Both the position numbers and the translations under genes were made by a program. Under the pieces are notes generated by a model. It was not told where the DNA came from, did not search any database, and saw only the letters and a list, made by a program, of their open reading frames with translations. Shown piece after piece: positions 47,860 through 59,086 of a stretch of 64,000 bases of DNA. Position 1 is the first letter of the stretch; each line of letters starts with the position of its first letter. The stretch is from Diospyros lotus (Eukaryota; Streptophyta; Magnoliopsida; Ericales; Ebenaceae), in the NCBI RefSeq assembly GCF_014633365.1, contig NC_068344.1, positions 31,871,170 through 31,935,169 of the forward strand, read 5' to 3'.

Positions 47860-50460
47860 AAATCTTTATGGATGGATCAAGCATGAAGGAAGGAGGAAGT
47901 GGACAAGAAGATCACTCCTCATTTTGCCAACCAAGTGTAAGAAAGATTTTATTAATCAAAATCTTGGTGGTATGCTTCTATCCCTTAACTCCCTATGCTT
48001 ATTAGTTCTTGATAAAAATGAATGATATGCTTGCACTCTATTATGTTTTGATATGTGCATTGAGTGAGGGAAGAACGAAGTTTGTTGATATATGCTAGAA
48101 ATACTTTCTTGATAAATGCTCCTATGCATAACCTAGCTAGCATAAGTCAATTATGTGATAAAGATTTGAAGTATGCTTTAATGATAATTCATGTGAAAAT
48201 ATCTTGTCACAAATAAAATAAAGATCATAGAAAATAGGATAGAATTTGTGCATAGACTTATTCTTGTCTAGTATAAGAGAAATGCCCAGTATAATCCATA
48301 TCTCAAATATTTATCTATGGCATAATAGACTAAGTCATGCAAATATGAATATGCTCCTATAATCTATCCAAACATGATCTTGTTGAGAAATTGCCTAAAG
48401 CTTAAATATGAAAAATATTTGTGAGGCATCCATGAAAGGCTAACAAATAAGTATATCATTTAAGCCTTCAAAACTTGGCTATGTCATAAAAGACTAGGTC
48501 ATGTGAGCATGAATGTTGTTGACTATCTATCCAACGTGATCTTGTTGAAGAATTGCCGAAGCTCAAATATTGAAAAGACCACATTTGTGGTATAGGTATG
48601 AAAGGCAAACAACTAAGTGTAATTCTTAAACCTTCAAATGAAGTCTCAACCTCTTGGTCTCCAAACCTACTTCGTTTAGATCTTTTTAGACCTAATTAGA
48701 ACCCAAACCATAGATAGAAAACCTTATGCTCTTGTCATTGTAGATGACTTGTCTAGATTTACTTGCTAATGTTTCTTGCATATAAAAGTGATATTTAGGT
48801 CATTTGAAATATTTTCAAGAGACAAAAATATATGTATTTCAAAAATTAAAAGCAATCGTGGGGAAAATTTTGAAATGAACAATTCAAGCACTATTGTGAT
48901 GAAAATGGTATTGATCATAATTTTCTAGTGCTAGAACAAAATGAGGTACTTGAAAAGAAAAATAGATCTTTACAAGAAATGGCTAGAATTGTGCTATGTG
49001 ACAAAATTCCTTTTTAGTCTAAGCCATTAACACCTCATGCTATATGTTGAATAGGATTTTTATAAAGCCTATCTTAAAGAAAACCCCTATGAGTTATAAA
49101 CCAAATATTCCATATTCTCATGTTTTTGGTAGTACATACTTTATTCTTAACAATGGTAAAAACTCTTTAGGAAAGATTTGATGTTTAGAGTGATGAAAGA
49201 ATTTTCTTAAGATATTCTACTCAAAGTAAAGCATATAGAGTATTTAATTATAGAACTCTAAAGGTAGAAGAATCTATTCTAGTTATAGTTAATTATGTGA
49301 GTGTTGAATTTCCAAAACCTATAGAAGGTGGTGATGAAGAATTAGGATAAAAATTTGAAAAATTCTCATTAGATCAAAAGAATCAAATCTATCAAAGGAC
49401 AATATGCTAATATATCTTATGAAGAAAGAGAATTATCATTTTCAAGAGAGAAAATATGTAGCTTGTCATTTCTCAAATAGAACCCAAAAATATTAAGGAA
49501 GCTCTAATGGATAAAAGAGGAATAGAGCTAGATTAGTAGCTTAAGGGTATAGTCAAGAAGAAAGAAAAGATCATGATGAAACCTAGGCTTCCATAGCAAG
49601 TCTAGAAACCATAAGAATGTTGTTGGCATTAGCATGCCACAAATCCTTTAATCCCATCAAAAGAATGTCAAGAGTGCCTCTTCAAATAGTTATAAATGAG
49701 GAAGTGTATGTGGATCAAACTCCCAATCTTAAGAATCCTCAATATGAGAATCATGTGCTCAAACTCTCCAAGGCACTATATTGTTGAAAACAAGCCCCTA
49801 AGTCATGACATGAAAGTCCTAGCAAGTTTATTCTAGAGGAAAATCTAAAAGAGGACAAATAGATAAAACATTGTTTCTAAGCCTGATAATAAGGACATTT
49901 TATGAATTTACAAATGATTTATGCAGCATCTTCAAATAAATCCCTATGGAATCAAAGTTGCCAATCTAATGCAAAGGGAACTTGAGATAAGTATAGTATA
50001 AAGAAGATGAAGGGATCCTTATGTCTAAGCAAACATTATATCTTCTTAAGAAATTTAATATTTTCGAAAAGCTGCATCTCAAAAGAATAGTACATCAAGC
50101 CTAGACAATTATGAGAAATGCCAAATGGTGGAAAATGAGCTATATAGAAATATGATTGGACTTTTACTACATTTGATAGCAACTAGGACGAACATCATGT
50201 TTAGTGTTTGCCTATGTGCTAGACTTTAATCCAATCCTAAGAAATCCCATTTTGGAGGCAAAATAGCTAAAAAGAACACTAGTGATCCATATCAAGTTTT
50301 AAGAAAATTCCTAGTGTCTTTGTTTAGAAGAAAGTGAATTTCCATTTTATTCTCTTTCACTAAAAGTGAATATGTAGTTGCTCAAATCTTATGGATGGAA
50401 CAAAAAGACTATGGCATAAATCCCCACAATATTCCAAATCAAATGTGCCAATACAAATGC
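47860..50460 (+). pseudogene. Broken pol (integrase, RT, RNase H) of the Sirevirus-like element
   Basis: In order, by translated fragments: GAG-pre-integrase LCHKRLGHVSMN (about 48479), present twice in tandem; integrase core with PYALVIVDD near 48725 and LEKKNRSLQEMAR near 48950; RT with ALACHKSFNPI near 49630 and EEVYVDQTPNLKNPQYENHV near 49690; then RNase H-proximal NMIGLLLHLIATRTNIMFSV near 50145. Stops and frameshifts are frequent and the RT catalytic box is not recognisable. No protease was clearly seen. Confidence 0.8.
48309..48640 (+). repeat. 165-bp tandem duplication in the GAG-pre-integrase region
   Basis: The segment starting ctatggcataatagac (about 48314) recurs as ctatgtcataaaagac (about 48479), each followed by 'gatcttgttgagaaattgcc'-like and 'atgaaaggc(t/a)aacaa' sequence. 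The unit length of 165 bp equals 55 codons, so the duplication itself kept frame. Confidence 0.75.
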
Positions 50461-50469
50461 TATAGCCCT

Positions 50470-51185
50470 AACAAAAATTCAAGGAATCTTGCTTAAAAAG
50501 AAAATATCAATTGGTATCATGTCCAAATCTATTGGAAATCATTTTCTAGATAAATCCCTATCAATCCTTGAGTTCTAGTGATTTTATTTGAAGAAGTTTC
50601 GAAACATCATATCATTCTATTTCGAAACCTTTGATTCAAAGAAGTTTAGATCCTTCATGTCTTTCAAATCTATCATTGGTTAAATCAAAGGGCTTCGCCG
50701 CCAATTTCTTAGATCTCAAAAAATTGATAAATGATATATTCTTGATGGCATATAGTATTCATGTCTTGAATCATTTATAATGCTATTTTTCTTGTATGAA
50801 ATAGCTTGATTATCTTTGTGTGACAAATGAATACTTGAGTATAAAATCATGCTTTATTTGCTAAAGGATCATCTTGCTTCTTGAAGTTATCTATATGTAA
50901 TAATCCTATGTGATTACAAGTATGGCTAATATTATCAAAAGACAAATGTATGTTCTTAAAGCCTATCCTTAATATGTCTTGCATTAAATTTGCCATAACT
51001 TGTTTAGATTTATGTTTTTGGATGACCACTTATTCTTTGAATATATATGTGAGTGCATGTGGTTCATTCCTCAAATTTATGATCATTGTTATATTTTACT
51101 CTTGTGAAAATCATTTGAATTGAGACAAATTACTATTCTATTTTTATATGAAAAATGTCTTTATATCTTAAAACCTCCCGTATAA
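50470..51185 (+). other. Non-coding tail between pol and the polypurine repeats
   Basis: No recognisable domain. In some Sireviruses an envelope-like ORF lies here; I see no open frame or membrane protein, so either it is absent or decayed. Confidence 0.5.
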
Positions 51186-51188
51186 GTT

Positions 51189-51800
51189 TAAGGGGGAGTC
51201 TTTTTCAAAGAGAGTCTTTCTATTTGCTTGAAATGATTTATTTCACTCCTATATTGATCATTTAATGTATATGCCTCTTATATGATGAATGGCTATGCAT
51301 TTGATCTAGTGCTTTGATTGTTTAAATATGAGTGATTTCTTGAAAAGATATAGATCGGCTCTACTATGATCATGAGTATGCAATATGGTATGATTTTTTT
51401 TAATTTTGGCATCTCATGAATAAGGTTTCTTTATATGGCATGTGCTCAAAAATCTTCTATGATGCTAATTATGCCATCTTAAGGGGGAGCTATCTCTAGT
51501 TGTTATAAAAGAAGTATTGAAAAAGTCTTGTGATTTGTGAAATCGTTTGAAATGTTTTTATTTAAAAATGATGTTTTTTTTTTTAAACTATTGTTGGGGG
51601 AGAGATATGTATTGGGGGAATTATATGTATCATTGCTTGGTAGTATTATCTCCAACTCATTTCTATTAAAAAAAAAAAAAATTTGGTCTAAGGGGGAGAT
51701 TATTTCTTTTAAGATATACCTTTTTGATTTATGACAAAAAGGGGGAGAGATATATATTGAAATTGATTTTAAGTTTTATCATCATCAAAAAGGGGGAGAT
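51189..51800 (+). repeat. Multiplied polypurine tracts before the 3' LTR
   Basis: aagggggag words occur at 51190-51198, 51481-51489, 51690-51700, 51738-51748 and 51788-51800; the last touches the LTR and is the one expected to prime plus-strand synthesis. A weaker variant is near 51595. Multiple polypurine tracts are a described Sirevirus feature. Confidence 0.85.
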
Positions 51801-53456
51801 TGATATTTTACTCTTGTGTTTAGTTTTGATGATGAAAAATCTCAAATGGTTTTTATTTTCTCTCAATCAAAGCATATAGTTTGGAAACAAAAATCAATTT
51901 CAAAGTGCTTTGTTAAAATGATCTATGATCTTTTATATTATTTGGAGATTAGCATAAACAAGTTTTAAGATCTAAAAAGAATCTCCTTGAAATCATTGGT
52001 CAAAACAATTCTAAGGCAAAAGACCAACTAGAACATGTTTTTGAAAGTGTGTTCATTTTAGAAAACTATCTCTTGGTATTTTGATATCTAATATCTCTTG
52101 GAAATGAAATGGTTTTGATAAATGTCTATATGAATGGTTTTTGATAAATGACTATATGAAAATCAATTTCTACTATGTGGATTATATGAATGAGAAAATG
52201 AATTTTTAGTATATAAGCTTTGAAGCAAGATATGAAAACTTATAGAAGAAATATTGAGTATGGTTGAGAGTGATTTGAAAAACTTGCTTGTCGAGAGTGA
52301 TTTGTTTCAAAATATACTTTTGATAATCTCAACTTGCTTTCAAGATAATCAAAATGAGGTTTTAAAAGAATCGAATAAGGATGTATTGAAAATTCAAGTT
52401 TTTCTAAAGAATAATCGACTATCAGGTTCATTCTGTTGACTATGCTTCAAAATAGTCGACTATTTTTGATGTTCTGTCGACTATTTAAGCATCTGTCGAC
52501 TATTTTAGCATCTGTCGACTATCGAGTAAAAATAGTCGACTATGCCTTTTGATCTGTCGACTATTTTTGTTCATAAGTTTCAAAAATTTCTTCATATCTC
52601 AGCATCTGTCGACTATTGGAATGTGTCTGTCGACTATTGAAATTTTGTGTTATAAAATAGTCGACTATTCGTTTTGTCTGTCGACTATTTCTTGCTTTAG
52701 TTATAAAAATAGTCAACTATATATTTCTTTTGTCGACTATTTCTTTTTGCAGAAAGTTCCAACGGCTATTTTTTCAACTCCAACGGTCACAAAAACAGCT
52801 AGTTTCTTCTTCAATCTTTATGGATGCTTATATATACAACTCATGGATGATCAAGGAGAGGCTAATGGATGGAAACGAGATGATCTAGCAATTGCAAATA
52901 ATTTTATTCGAGCTTACAGTGTTTGGGCTTTCATTATTTTATTTTTCTCTCAAAGGCTTGGCTGTTCTATCATTGTAAATTTATTGTTAAGCCTTGTTTT
53001 TCATTGTGAGAGAACTTGTAACTAAGAGTGTTAACTCTTACCTTATCTCTTTCATTTGTATCGTTTCTATTTTCCTAGCTTGTGTAGCTAGAGGGCCCAT
53101 TAAATTGGGAGGTTGTATTTTCCTAGCAGTAGCTAGAGGGTCCATTAAATTGGGAGGTTGTATTTCCTAGCTTGTGTAGCTAGAGGGCCTACTTGTGTAA
53201 GTAGGAGGTTTTAGTGAATTAGTTTAAAATCCTTAGTGGGAGCTAAGGTAGTGGATTAGGCTTGGTTTGAGCCGAACCACTATAAATCCTTTGTGTCTTC
53301 TATTCTGCTTGCTTTACATTTATCATCTCATATGTTCTATATTTTAAGTCACTAAAACCTCAATTGGGTCAAAAAGTTTTCAAGTTTCTACCAAGCTTTT
53401 AATTATACCAATTCACCCCCCTCTTGGTGTGTGCCATAGAACCTACTGTTCTAACA
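51801..53456 (+). repeat. 3' LTR of the Sirevirus-like element
   Basis: 1656 bp, TGATATTTTAC...GTTCTAACA. Identical by eye to the 5' LTR up to about 52669, then diverged; near 53075-53190 a 'tagctagagggcc' segment is repeated three times where the 5' LTR has one or two copies. Confidence 0.92.
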
Positions 53457-54372
53457 ATGATTTGTGCATTAAATAGGATATCATTTGCATTATTATTTGA
53501 TGACTAACTAGTAGATTCCCTGGTGACTCACAGCAGAAAAAGATTATGGTATGTTTCAGCTGCTATCACGTGGGTTATTATGGTATTATAGTGTGATGAT
53601 GATGTATGTGTCAGTATATGTACTTGTGTGCATGTGTGTATAGGCGTTATGCCAGTTTCTACTAGCGTGTCCTCATATTCAGTGCATGCATCGCATATAA
53701 AAAGTATAGGAGACTTAGGTGGTTATGTGAGCAACTTATGAGGGTTGTCTCTAGGCACCTATTTTTCTTGCATTATGTTTTTCTTTTGAACCTCAAATTA
53801 TGTAAACTTATGCTACATATATTCGTTGTTCATCTTACTATTATGTTATTGTATCCATGATGCTCATCTTAACATTTTTATTGCATACTTTTCTAATGGG
53901 CATAACATACCTTATATTCGTGAGTCCACAAGACTCACCCTTCTTTTTAAAAATATTTTCAGGAGATTTTTCTTTTGAATACTGGTCCAACAAATCTTCT
54001 CGTATGATGTCAGACATCTTTTGATTCCTGATTTGATATGGGATGCTCTGTGGAGATGCACATTTTGTGTTGAGTCCACTCTTTTGTACTTTATTTTTGT
54101 GGTACTCATGTGTGCCAAAAGCCCGCGATATGAGACTGTATATGTATTTATGACAACAAGATGATTTTTTTGTAACTGCTATACATGATATATCGAGAGT
54201 TTTGGTGGGAAGTTGATAAAGTAATTTAATTTTTATCTCTATATTTTGTCAGTATTATTAATGCTTATAGCAAATCAAACTAGAAAAGATGCTTATTAAT
54301 TCATGGTAGAGCCGTTGGGCCTAGGGATTAGTACTGGTCAGGACCTGTTAAAAATCGGGTCGTGACAATTAA

Positions 54373-55426
54373 TCAAATCATCCAAGATAGTTTATAATAT
54401 CAGTAATTAATGATAAAATATAACTACAACAAAACGGTAATCTAAAATTGAAATTATTTGATAAATTTTAGAAATATATATATACTAAAGGTATGAAAAA
54501 TATGTATAGTTTATATATAAGGATTAGAAAATATATTTTTAATAATTAATTATTTCTTTTTATTTTTCATTCTCTTTCTGTTGTTATTCTCTCTTCTACC
54601 TAGTGATAATAGTGAGTTATACTTTAAGAGATCTTCTCTGACCTAAAGATTGCACTAAGATAGGTTTATTATTAAATTATATGATTTGCTTTTTTCTTTT
54701 TGTGGTCATTTTGGATGTTTTGATAGTTTATAAACTTTTGTTTTGCTATGAAAGTAAATAATTCACATGCGAAAACATATTTTATTCAAATAGCTTAATA
54801 GCTTACAACTAAATAAGTTTTTAGAGTTTATAAGTCTTTAGTTTAAAAGTTTCTATAATTTAATGTAAGCCAAACGCCTTCAAATGTAAGTCACCCGTGT
54901 GTTAGCAAGTTGTTTAAGATAAAACATGTCATTTTATTTATAATTTGATTCTCTAATTTAACAAAAAAATTAGTTGGTTTTTGGTCGGTCTATTATTTTT
55001 TCTTAATTGAACTGATCCAAGAATTAAAGTTGTGGACTTTTCTAGTTTGATTTTCAAGTTTGATCCATTTTTTACGGTAACGTGAATTGAGAATTCCTAT
55101 TTTCCTTTAAACCAAAATATGGTTAAAAATTTGTTCCCATTGAAATATGAGGGCAAAGACAGAGAGTTGGAGATAAAAATAAGCAAAACCCGCTTTTGTC
55201 CTACTTGATTTCCATTCATATTCACCCCTAATAGAGAACTAACTGGGAGAAAAAAGAAAGTACATTAAGGATCTAAGAAGGGATATTTTGATAAATTGAG
55301 GGGCACCAGGGTCCATAGACAGCCAATGAATCATCTCCAAAGACCGTGAACTTGAAAGGCCAGAGATACTTTCTTTCTCTCTCCCTCCAAAAACCAAAGG
55401 TAAAGAGAGAGAGAGAGAGAGAGAAT
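54373..55426. other. Intergenic, AT-rich
   Basis: No coding frame. The last 60 bp before 55427 contain 'ctttctttctctctccctcc' and a (GA)9 tract at about 55405-55424, a likely leader of the pseudogene that follows. Confidence 0.5.
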
Positions 55427-56600
55427 ATGCCAAACCCATTGTTGCTTTCTCTTCTCTTCCTCTGCCCAACCTCACTTATTTCCTTCTCTCATGGATCTTC
55501 TCTTGATCCCCAGCATTCCCCTCTTCCAAGTATCATCCCCACCTGTTTCTGTTTTCTCAATTTCCATTTCAACCTTCTAAACGAATCAATATTTGGCTTC
55601 AGAGTTCATCAATGAGGAAGGATTTAGCAGCCTCCCCAAATTGAATTCGACGAGGTTTCTCGGTAAAGCTTCGGACGATTTCTCAACTCTGGTATTGGCC
55701 GCCAATAGGACCCATAGGACAGACCCCTTGAACTGATTGAACTACTACAAAGGCGGACGGAATATCACCGATCAACATTACTTATCTGTATGTTAATTGC
55801 CCCTTCAAATTTGTATATTTTCTGGGTTGTCATTTCTTTTGATGGGTGTGTTTTTAAGGTTAATTTCTGCAATTGCAGTCGATGGCATTTTCGGCAGCTC
55901 CGATGTTTATCATCGCCGAAGTTTGGTTCCTCGTTTTAAGAATGTGCCTCTCGGCTATTCCCAAATCGTCTTTGCTCTCTCCCTCACTCTCCTCATTCTG
56001 TTCTCTGCTGCTATGATGTAATTCCATTCTTTTCGGGTTTTCGATTTTATCTGTGCAAATAGAGGGTTTAGGTTTTCAAAATCGATCGAATGCTTCTTCT
56101 TCCTATATGTTGTGAGATATCGTAGACAAGACGTGTCTGTTGATATTGAATCACTGTTAAACATTTGTGTCTTCACTCTGACATATAAAGCCAGAAGCGT
56201 CTCACTTTAAGCTGGCCAGGGAAAGTTTCTAACCAGCTTGACCAATTTAACCGATTATCTTCTGAAACGGACCAACAGGGTGATCGAAAACCTCGGCAAT
56301 GTGATTAAAAACATTGCGGTGGGGGAGGTGGCATTGCCCCAAGAATTGCGGGCAAGCATAGATGATGATCAGAAAGAGGTCAATCTTCTCATCGACAATT
56401 TCAGGAATGTGACTCTTCGGAACACAGCAAATAACATCCACAATTTCCTTGTACCTTGTAATTACTTTGCTCTATGCCTATCATTTCTTCTTTTGAATGA
56501 CGCAATATTTTTGATGAATTTGAATGATCTGTTCCCAGGAGAGTCGCCATAGCTTATGCGGCAACTGTTGCTCTTCTTCTTTTGGCTAGTCTCGGATTCC
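55427..56600 (+). pseudogene. Pseudogene B of a plant multi-span membrane protein
   Basis: The exon pattern is still visible: 55427-55529 (signal peptide MPNPLLLSLLFLC), 55603-55787, 55879-56017, about 56188-56450, 56539-56600. Lesions: TGA at 55736-55738 within the second exon; a 52-bp deletion in the third exon compared with copy C, shifting frame before GYSQIVFALSL; loss of the TAG acceptor before the fourth exon (now TAA); a TAA where Tyr is expected in its first codons. Conserved pieces (NYYKGGRNITDQHY; NIHNFL; RVAIAYAATVALLLLASLGF) match a family of uncharacterised plant membrane proteins (by recall Arabidopsis At2g12400/At2g25270 type). The original function is unknown. Confidence 0.7.
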
Positions 56601-56774
56601 GTAAGGATTCATCTCCCCGTTCGAAGATGGAATAACTTCAAGTGCTCTAATTTTTGGTCTCTCATTATCTTGTTTCAATTCTAATGCTCTACTATTATTG
56701 GTTGCTTCTTGCAGTACTTTCCATTCTAATTTGTGTCATTGTTTAATATTTCTCATTAAACAATGACATATTAA

Positions 56775-57001
56775 AAATAGACAAATTGGACAGTGAGATG
56801 AATTTGATGTAGCATAGTATCCTCTTTGCACCCATTAACTCTCAAACTTTCAATCAAACTCTTGTAGTAATATGTAGGGTCTACCTTCTTACCATATTCT
56901 CCCTTCATTATTCTAATGCCACAATCAATAAGAGCATCAATCGCTTGACAATTTTCTGTAGAAAAATTCTTCAGAATCTCTTGGGCATATTTGGGTTGCA
57001 T
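56775..57001 (-). pseudogene. copia RT/RNase H linker fragment, copy B
   Basis: The antisense frame reads MQPKYAQEILKNFSTENC...CGIRIMKGEYGKKVDPTYYYKSLIESLR, the stretch between RT and RNase H of Ty1/copia (usually KYA-x-EILKKF ... GKKVDPTLFKSLVGSLRYL). Only about 60 residues remain. A second copy is at 62915-63085. Confidence 0.75.
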
Positions 57002-57009
57002 TAATTGGT

Positions 57010-58185
57010 TGGGAAGGCTAATTTTGTGAGGCCTTCTGGGAATGGACTAATGTAATTGTTTGATTGACTCAATAGTCAAGACTGATCTCCGATTACATGG
57101 TTGATCTTGTGAAATATGTCCGTTGATCATCAAATGGCGTTGGATAACTATAAATAATTTGGTGATATTTGTATATTTAGAATTTATGTACGAATTGAAA
57201 ATCTATACTTCAAAATGTTCTGTAAATCAAATCATGTGGGCTGAGGAATCAATTTGGTGATTCTAAATTCGTCTGTCCGTTGGCCTTCTTGCTGTTGCGA
57301 AGACAAATGATATTTGGATTCTTAAATTTAATACAGATAGTGATATTCTGTGATGATATTAATATATATAATAAAAATATTAAAGTAAAATTAGTATTTC
57401 AATTTCCGTTTAGCAAAATATTCCAGCTTCAAATGAGCATGAATATCGTGAGCTTCCCAACTATCCACTAAGATAAGAGATCATAACTCGTAACTAATTG
57501 AATTGATATCGATATATTGTTCATTCGATTACTCGTCTTACGCAAGAGTTAAAGACGTAATCTGCGATTTATCTCCCCTAACGTAAATAAGAGCATGAGA
57601 TCCGACGATCGTGTAAGAACAATCATCCCAAAATGAGATATCAGAAATCGAAAAACAAAATGAAGAGAAGGAATCTTATAAGTAAAAGAATATTAATTTT
57701 CTTTAGGTGTGTTTGATAGTTTGAAAAATACATAAAAAAAATATCACATCTAAGAAATTGAATTTTATTTTTAGTATTTGACACACTGCATTTTTCATGA
57801 AATTGAATTTCATAATACAATCATTAAAATCGGTAAAGCATTTTTCATGTTTTGTCTCTTTTTCATGAAAAATTTCATCTAATAAACAGATAATTTTTAT
57901 TTTCTATACGAGTTTAAAAATACTTTTTTTTTTTTAAGTAAATGCTATTAAATATAACCTTAGTGTTTTCTCGCCGTCCCAACGACGAAACTAGCATTAG
58001 CTGCCTTGGAGAACTTGAATTGATCCTGGCAAAGGCAAGGCATCCGTTTTCTCCTCCTGCTCCAACATGTGACATGTCACTTGGTCGGTTCCCGCATTTT
58101 TTGGATCTTCAACGCCAATTTGTTAACTATAGATGACACGGCTTTTATTTGACCCAAACTAATTTCTAATCTCACGAAATTGTGT
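57010..58185. repeat. Duplicated block, copy B
   Basis: Matches copy A (19315-20185), with extra DNA at about 57485-57640 and 57710-57955 that A lacks. The two parts shared with copy C are 57010-57130 and 57960-58130. Confidence 0.75.
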
Positions 58186-58750
58186 ATGAATTTCTAAACG
58201 GTTGGTGCAGTTATAGAAACGATTAAAATTTATTAATTAATTAAATTAAATCGAGAAGCAAAATTAAATTGAATTAACTGATTAATTTAAAAAATTAAAA
58301 TAACAGATAATTGAAAAAATTGAAATCAAACGGTATAAATTGAATTAAATTGATTAAATAAAAAATAAAAAAATACCCTAGCCAAGAGATAGTTCAGTAG
58401 ACAATAAGCGACCCTGAAAATAAAAAACGTTTGCCACTCTAAAGGTTGCGGTTGGGTTTGGGGTCAAAATCTGTCTGCTGGGTTCCCTAATTTACCTTTC
58501 CTATTGAAATCGTGGGATCGAACAGCGGGGAGCGCTCGTGATGGTGCGTTAACGAAAAAAAAAACCTAAAAAAATTGAAATAACTAATAAAAAATACATA
58601 AAACTAAAGAAAACAATGTCGTTTTATAAACATCAAAATAAGATTATTTTAAAATTTAGTCGATTTGGTTAATTCGGCTATTCCAATCAAAAATCGAATT
58701 GAAAAATCAAAAATCAAAAACTGAAGTTTTGAAAAGAATTAATCAAACCA
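58186..58750. other. Intergenic, AT-rich
   Basis: Runs of 'aattgaattaa'-type sequence and phrases such as 'atttggttaattcgg' and 'aaaaatcgaattg' that suggest a degenerate MITE, but no termini were found. Confidence 0.35.
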
Positions 58751-59083
58751 AACTTGTCCCGAATGACTCGGTCGAAAGTTAGAATGGGCTAAACTACCTA
58801 ATCCATTATGTAATAGGTTGTTCTTCTTCTCAACAACTAGAATAATCAATTGGAAGCACTTACTGAATTAAGTGTATCCTAGCCATGACAATATTAACCT
58901 AAACTCTCCTTTAACAATGAGTTTTTTAACTTCAGAGAACCCTCCCCTTTCTTGAATTAATAGCACAGAACTGAAACCCCAAAATCAATATCATTTCCAC
59001 CAAAACACACACACCCATATGAATTATGCAACATTAAACAGCTTAGTTAAGCTTAACCCTAGCTAGGTCAACCTCATTCCAAT
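58751..59083 (+). repeat. Copy of G-patch gene intron 2 sequence
   Basis: Aligns with 16145-16465 nearly throughout: 'gaaagttagaa(t/c)gggctaaa', 'caattggaagcacttactga', 'cctaaactctcctttaacaa', 'cagaactgaaaccccaaaat'. Same orientation in the window. The copy has small insertions (extra 'acac' and 'agct' units). It contains no exon. Confidence 0.85.
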
Positions 59084-59086
59084 ATA

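Larger units (their letters stand above)
44854..53456 (+). mobile_element. Sirevirus-like Ty1/copia retrotransposon, 8.6 kb
   Basis: Complete outline: 5' LTR 44854-46486, primer-binding site TTGGTATCAGAGCC (46488 on, initiator Met-tRNA type), gag 46543-47817, ruined pol about 47860-50460, repeated polypurine tracts to 51800, 3' LTR 51801-53456. A perfect 5-bp duplication atgat flanks it (44849-44853 and 53457-53461). Long LTRs, a gag with UBN2-like start and coiled coil, and multiple polypurine tracts are traits of the Sirevirus lineage. Pol is full of stops, so the copy cannot move by itself. Confidence 0.92.
39782..54367 (+). mobile_element. Old solo LTR interrupted by two later insertions
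   Basis: Its three parts are 39782-39881, 43040-44853 and 53462-54367, about 2.8 kb in all. It starts tataatatccc (ancestral TG now TA) and ends gggtcgtgaca. It is flanked by a perfect attaa duplication (39777-39781 and 54368-54372). The first half is clearly related to the inner solo LTR (for example 'gactgtagggaatgc' at 43051, 'cataccgaggaagcc'-type sequence near 44185); the last 0.9 kb is different. No coding region. Confidence 0.8.
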
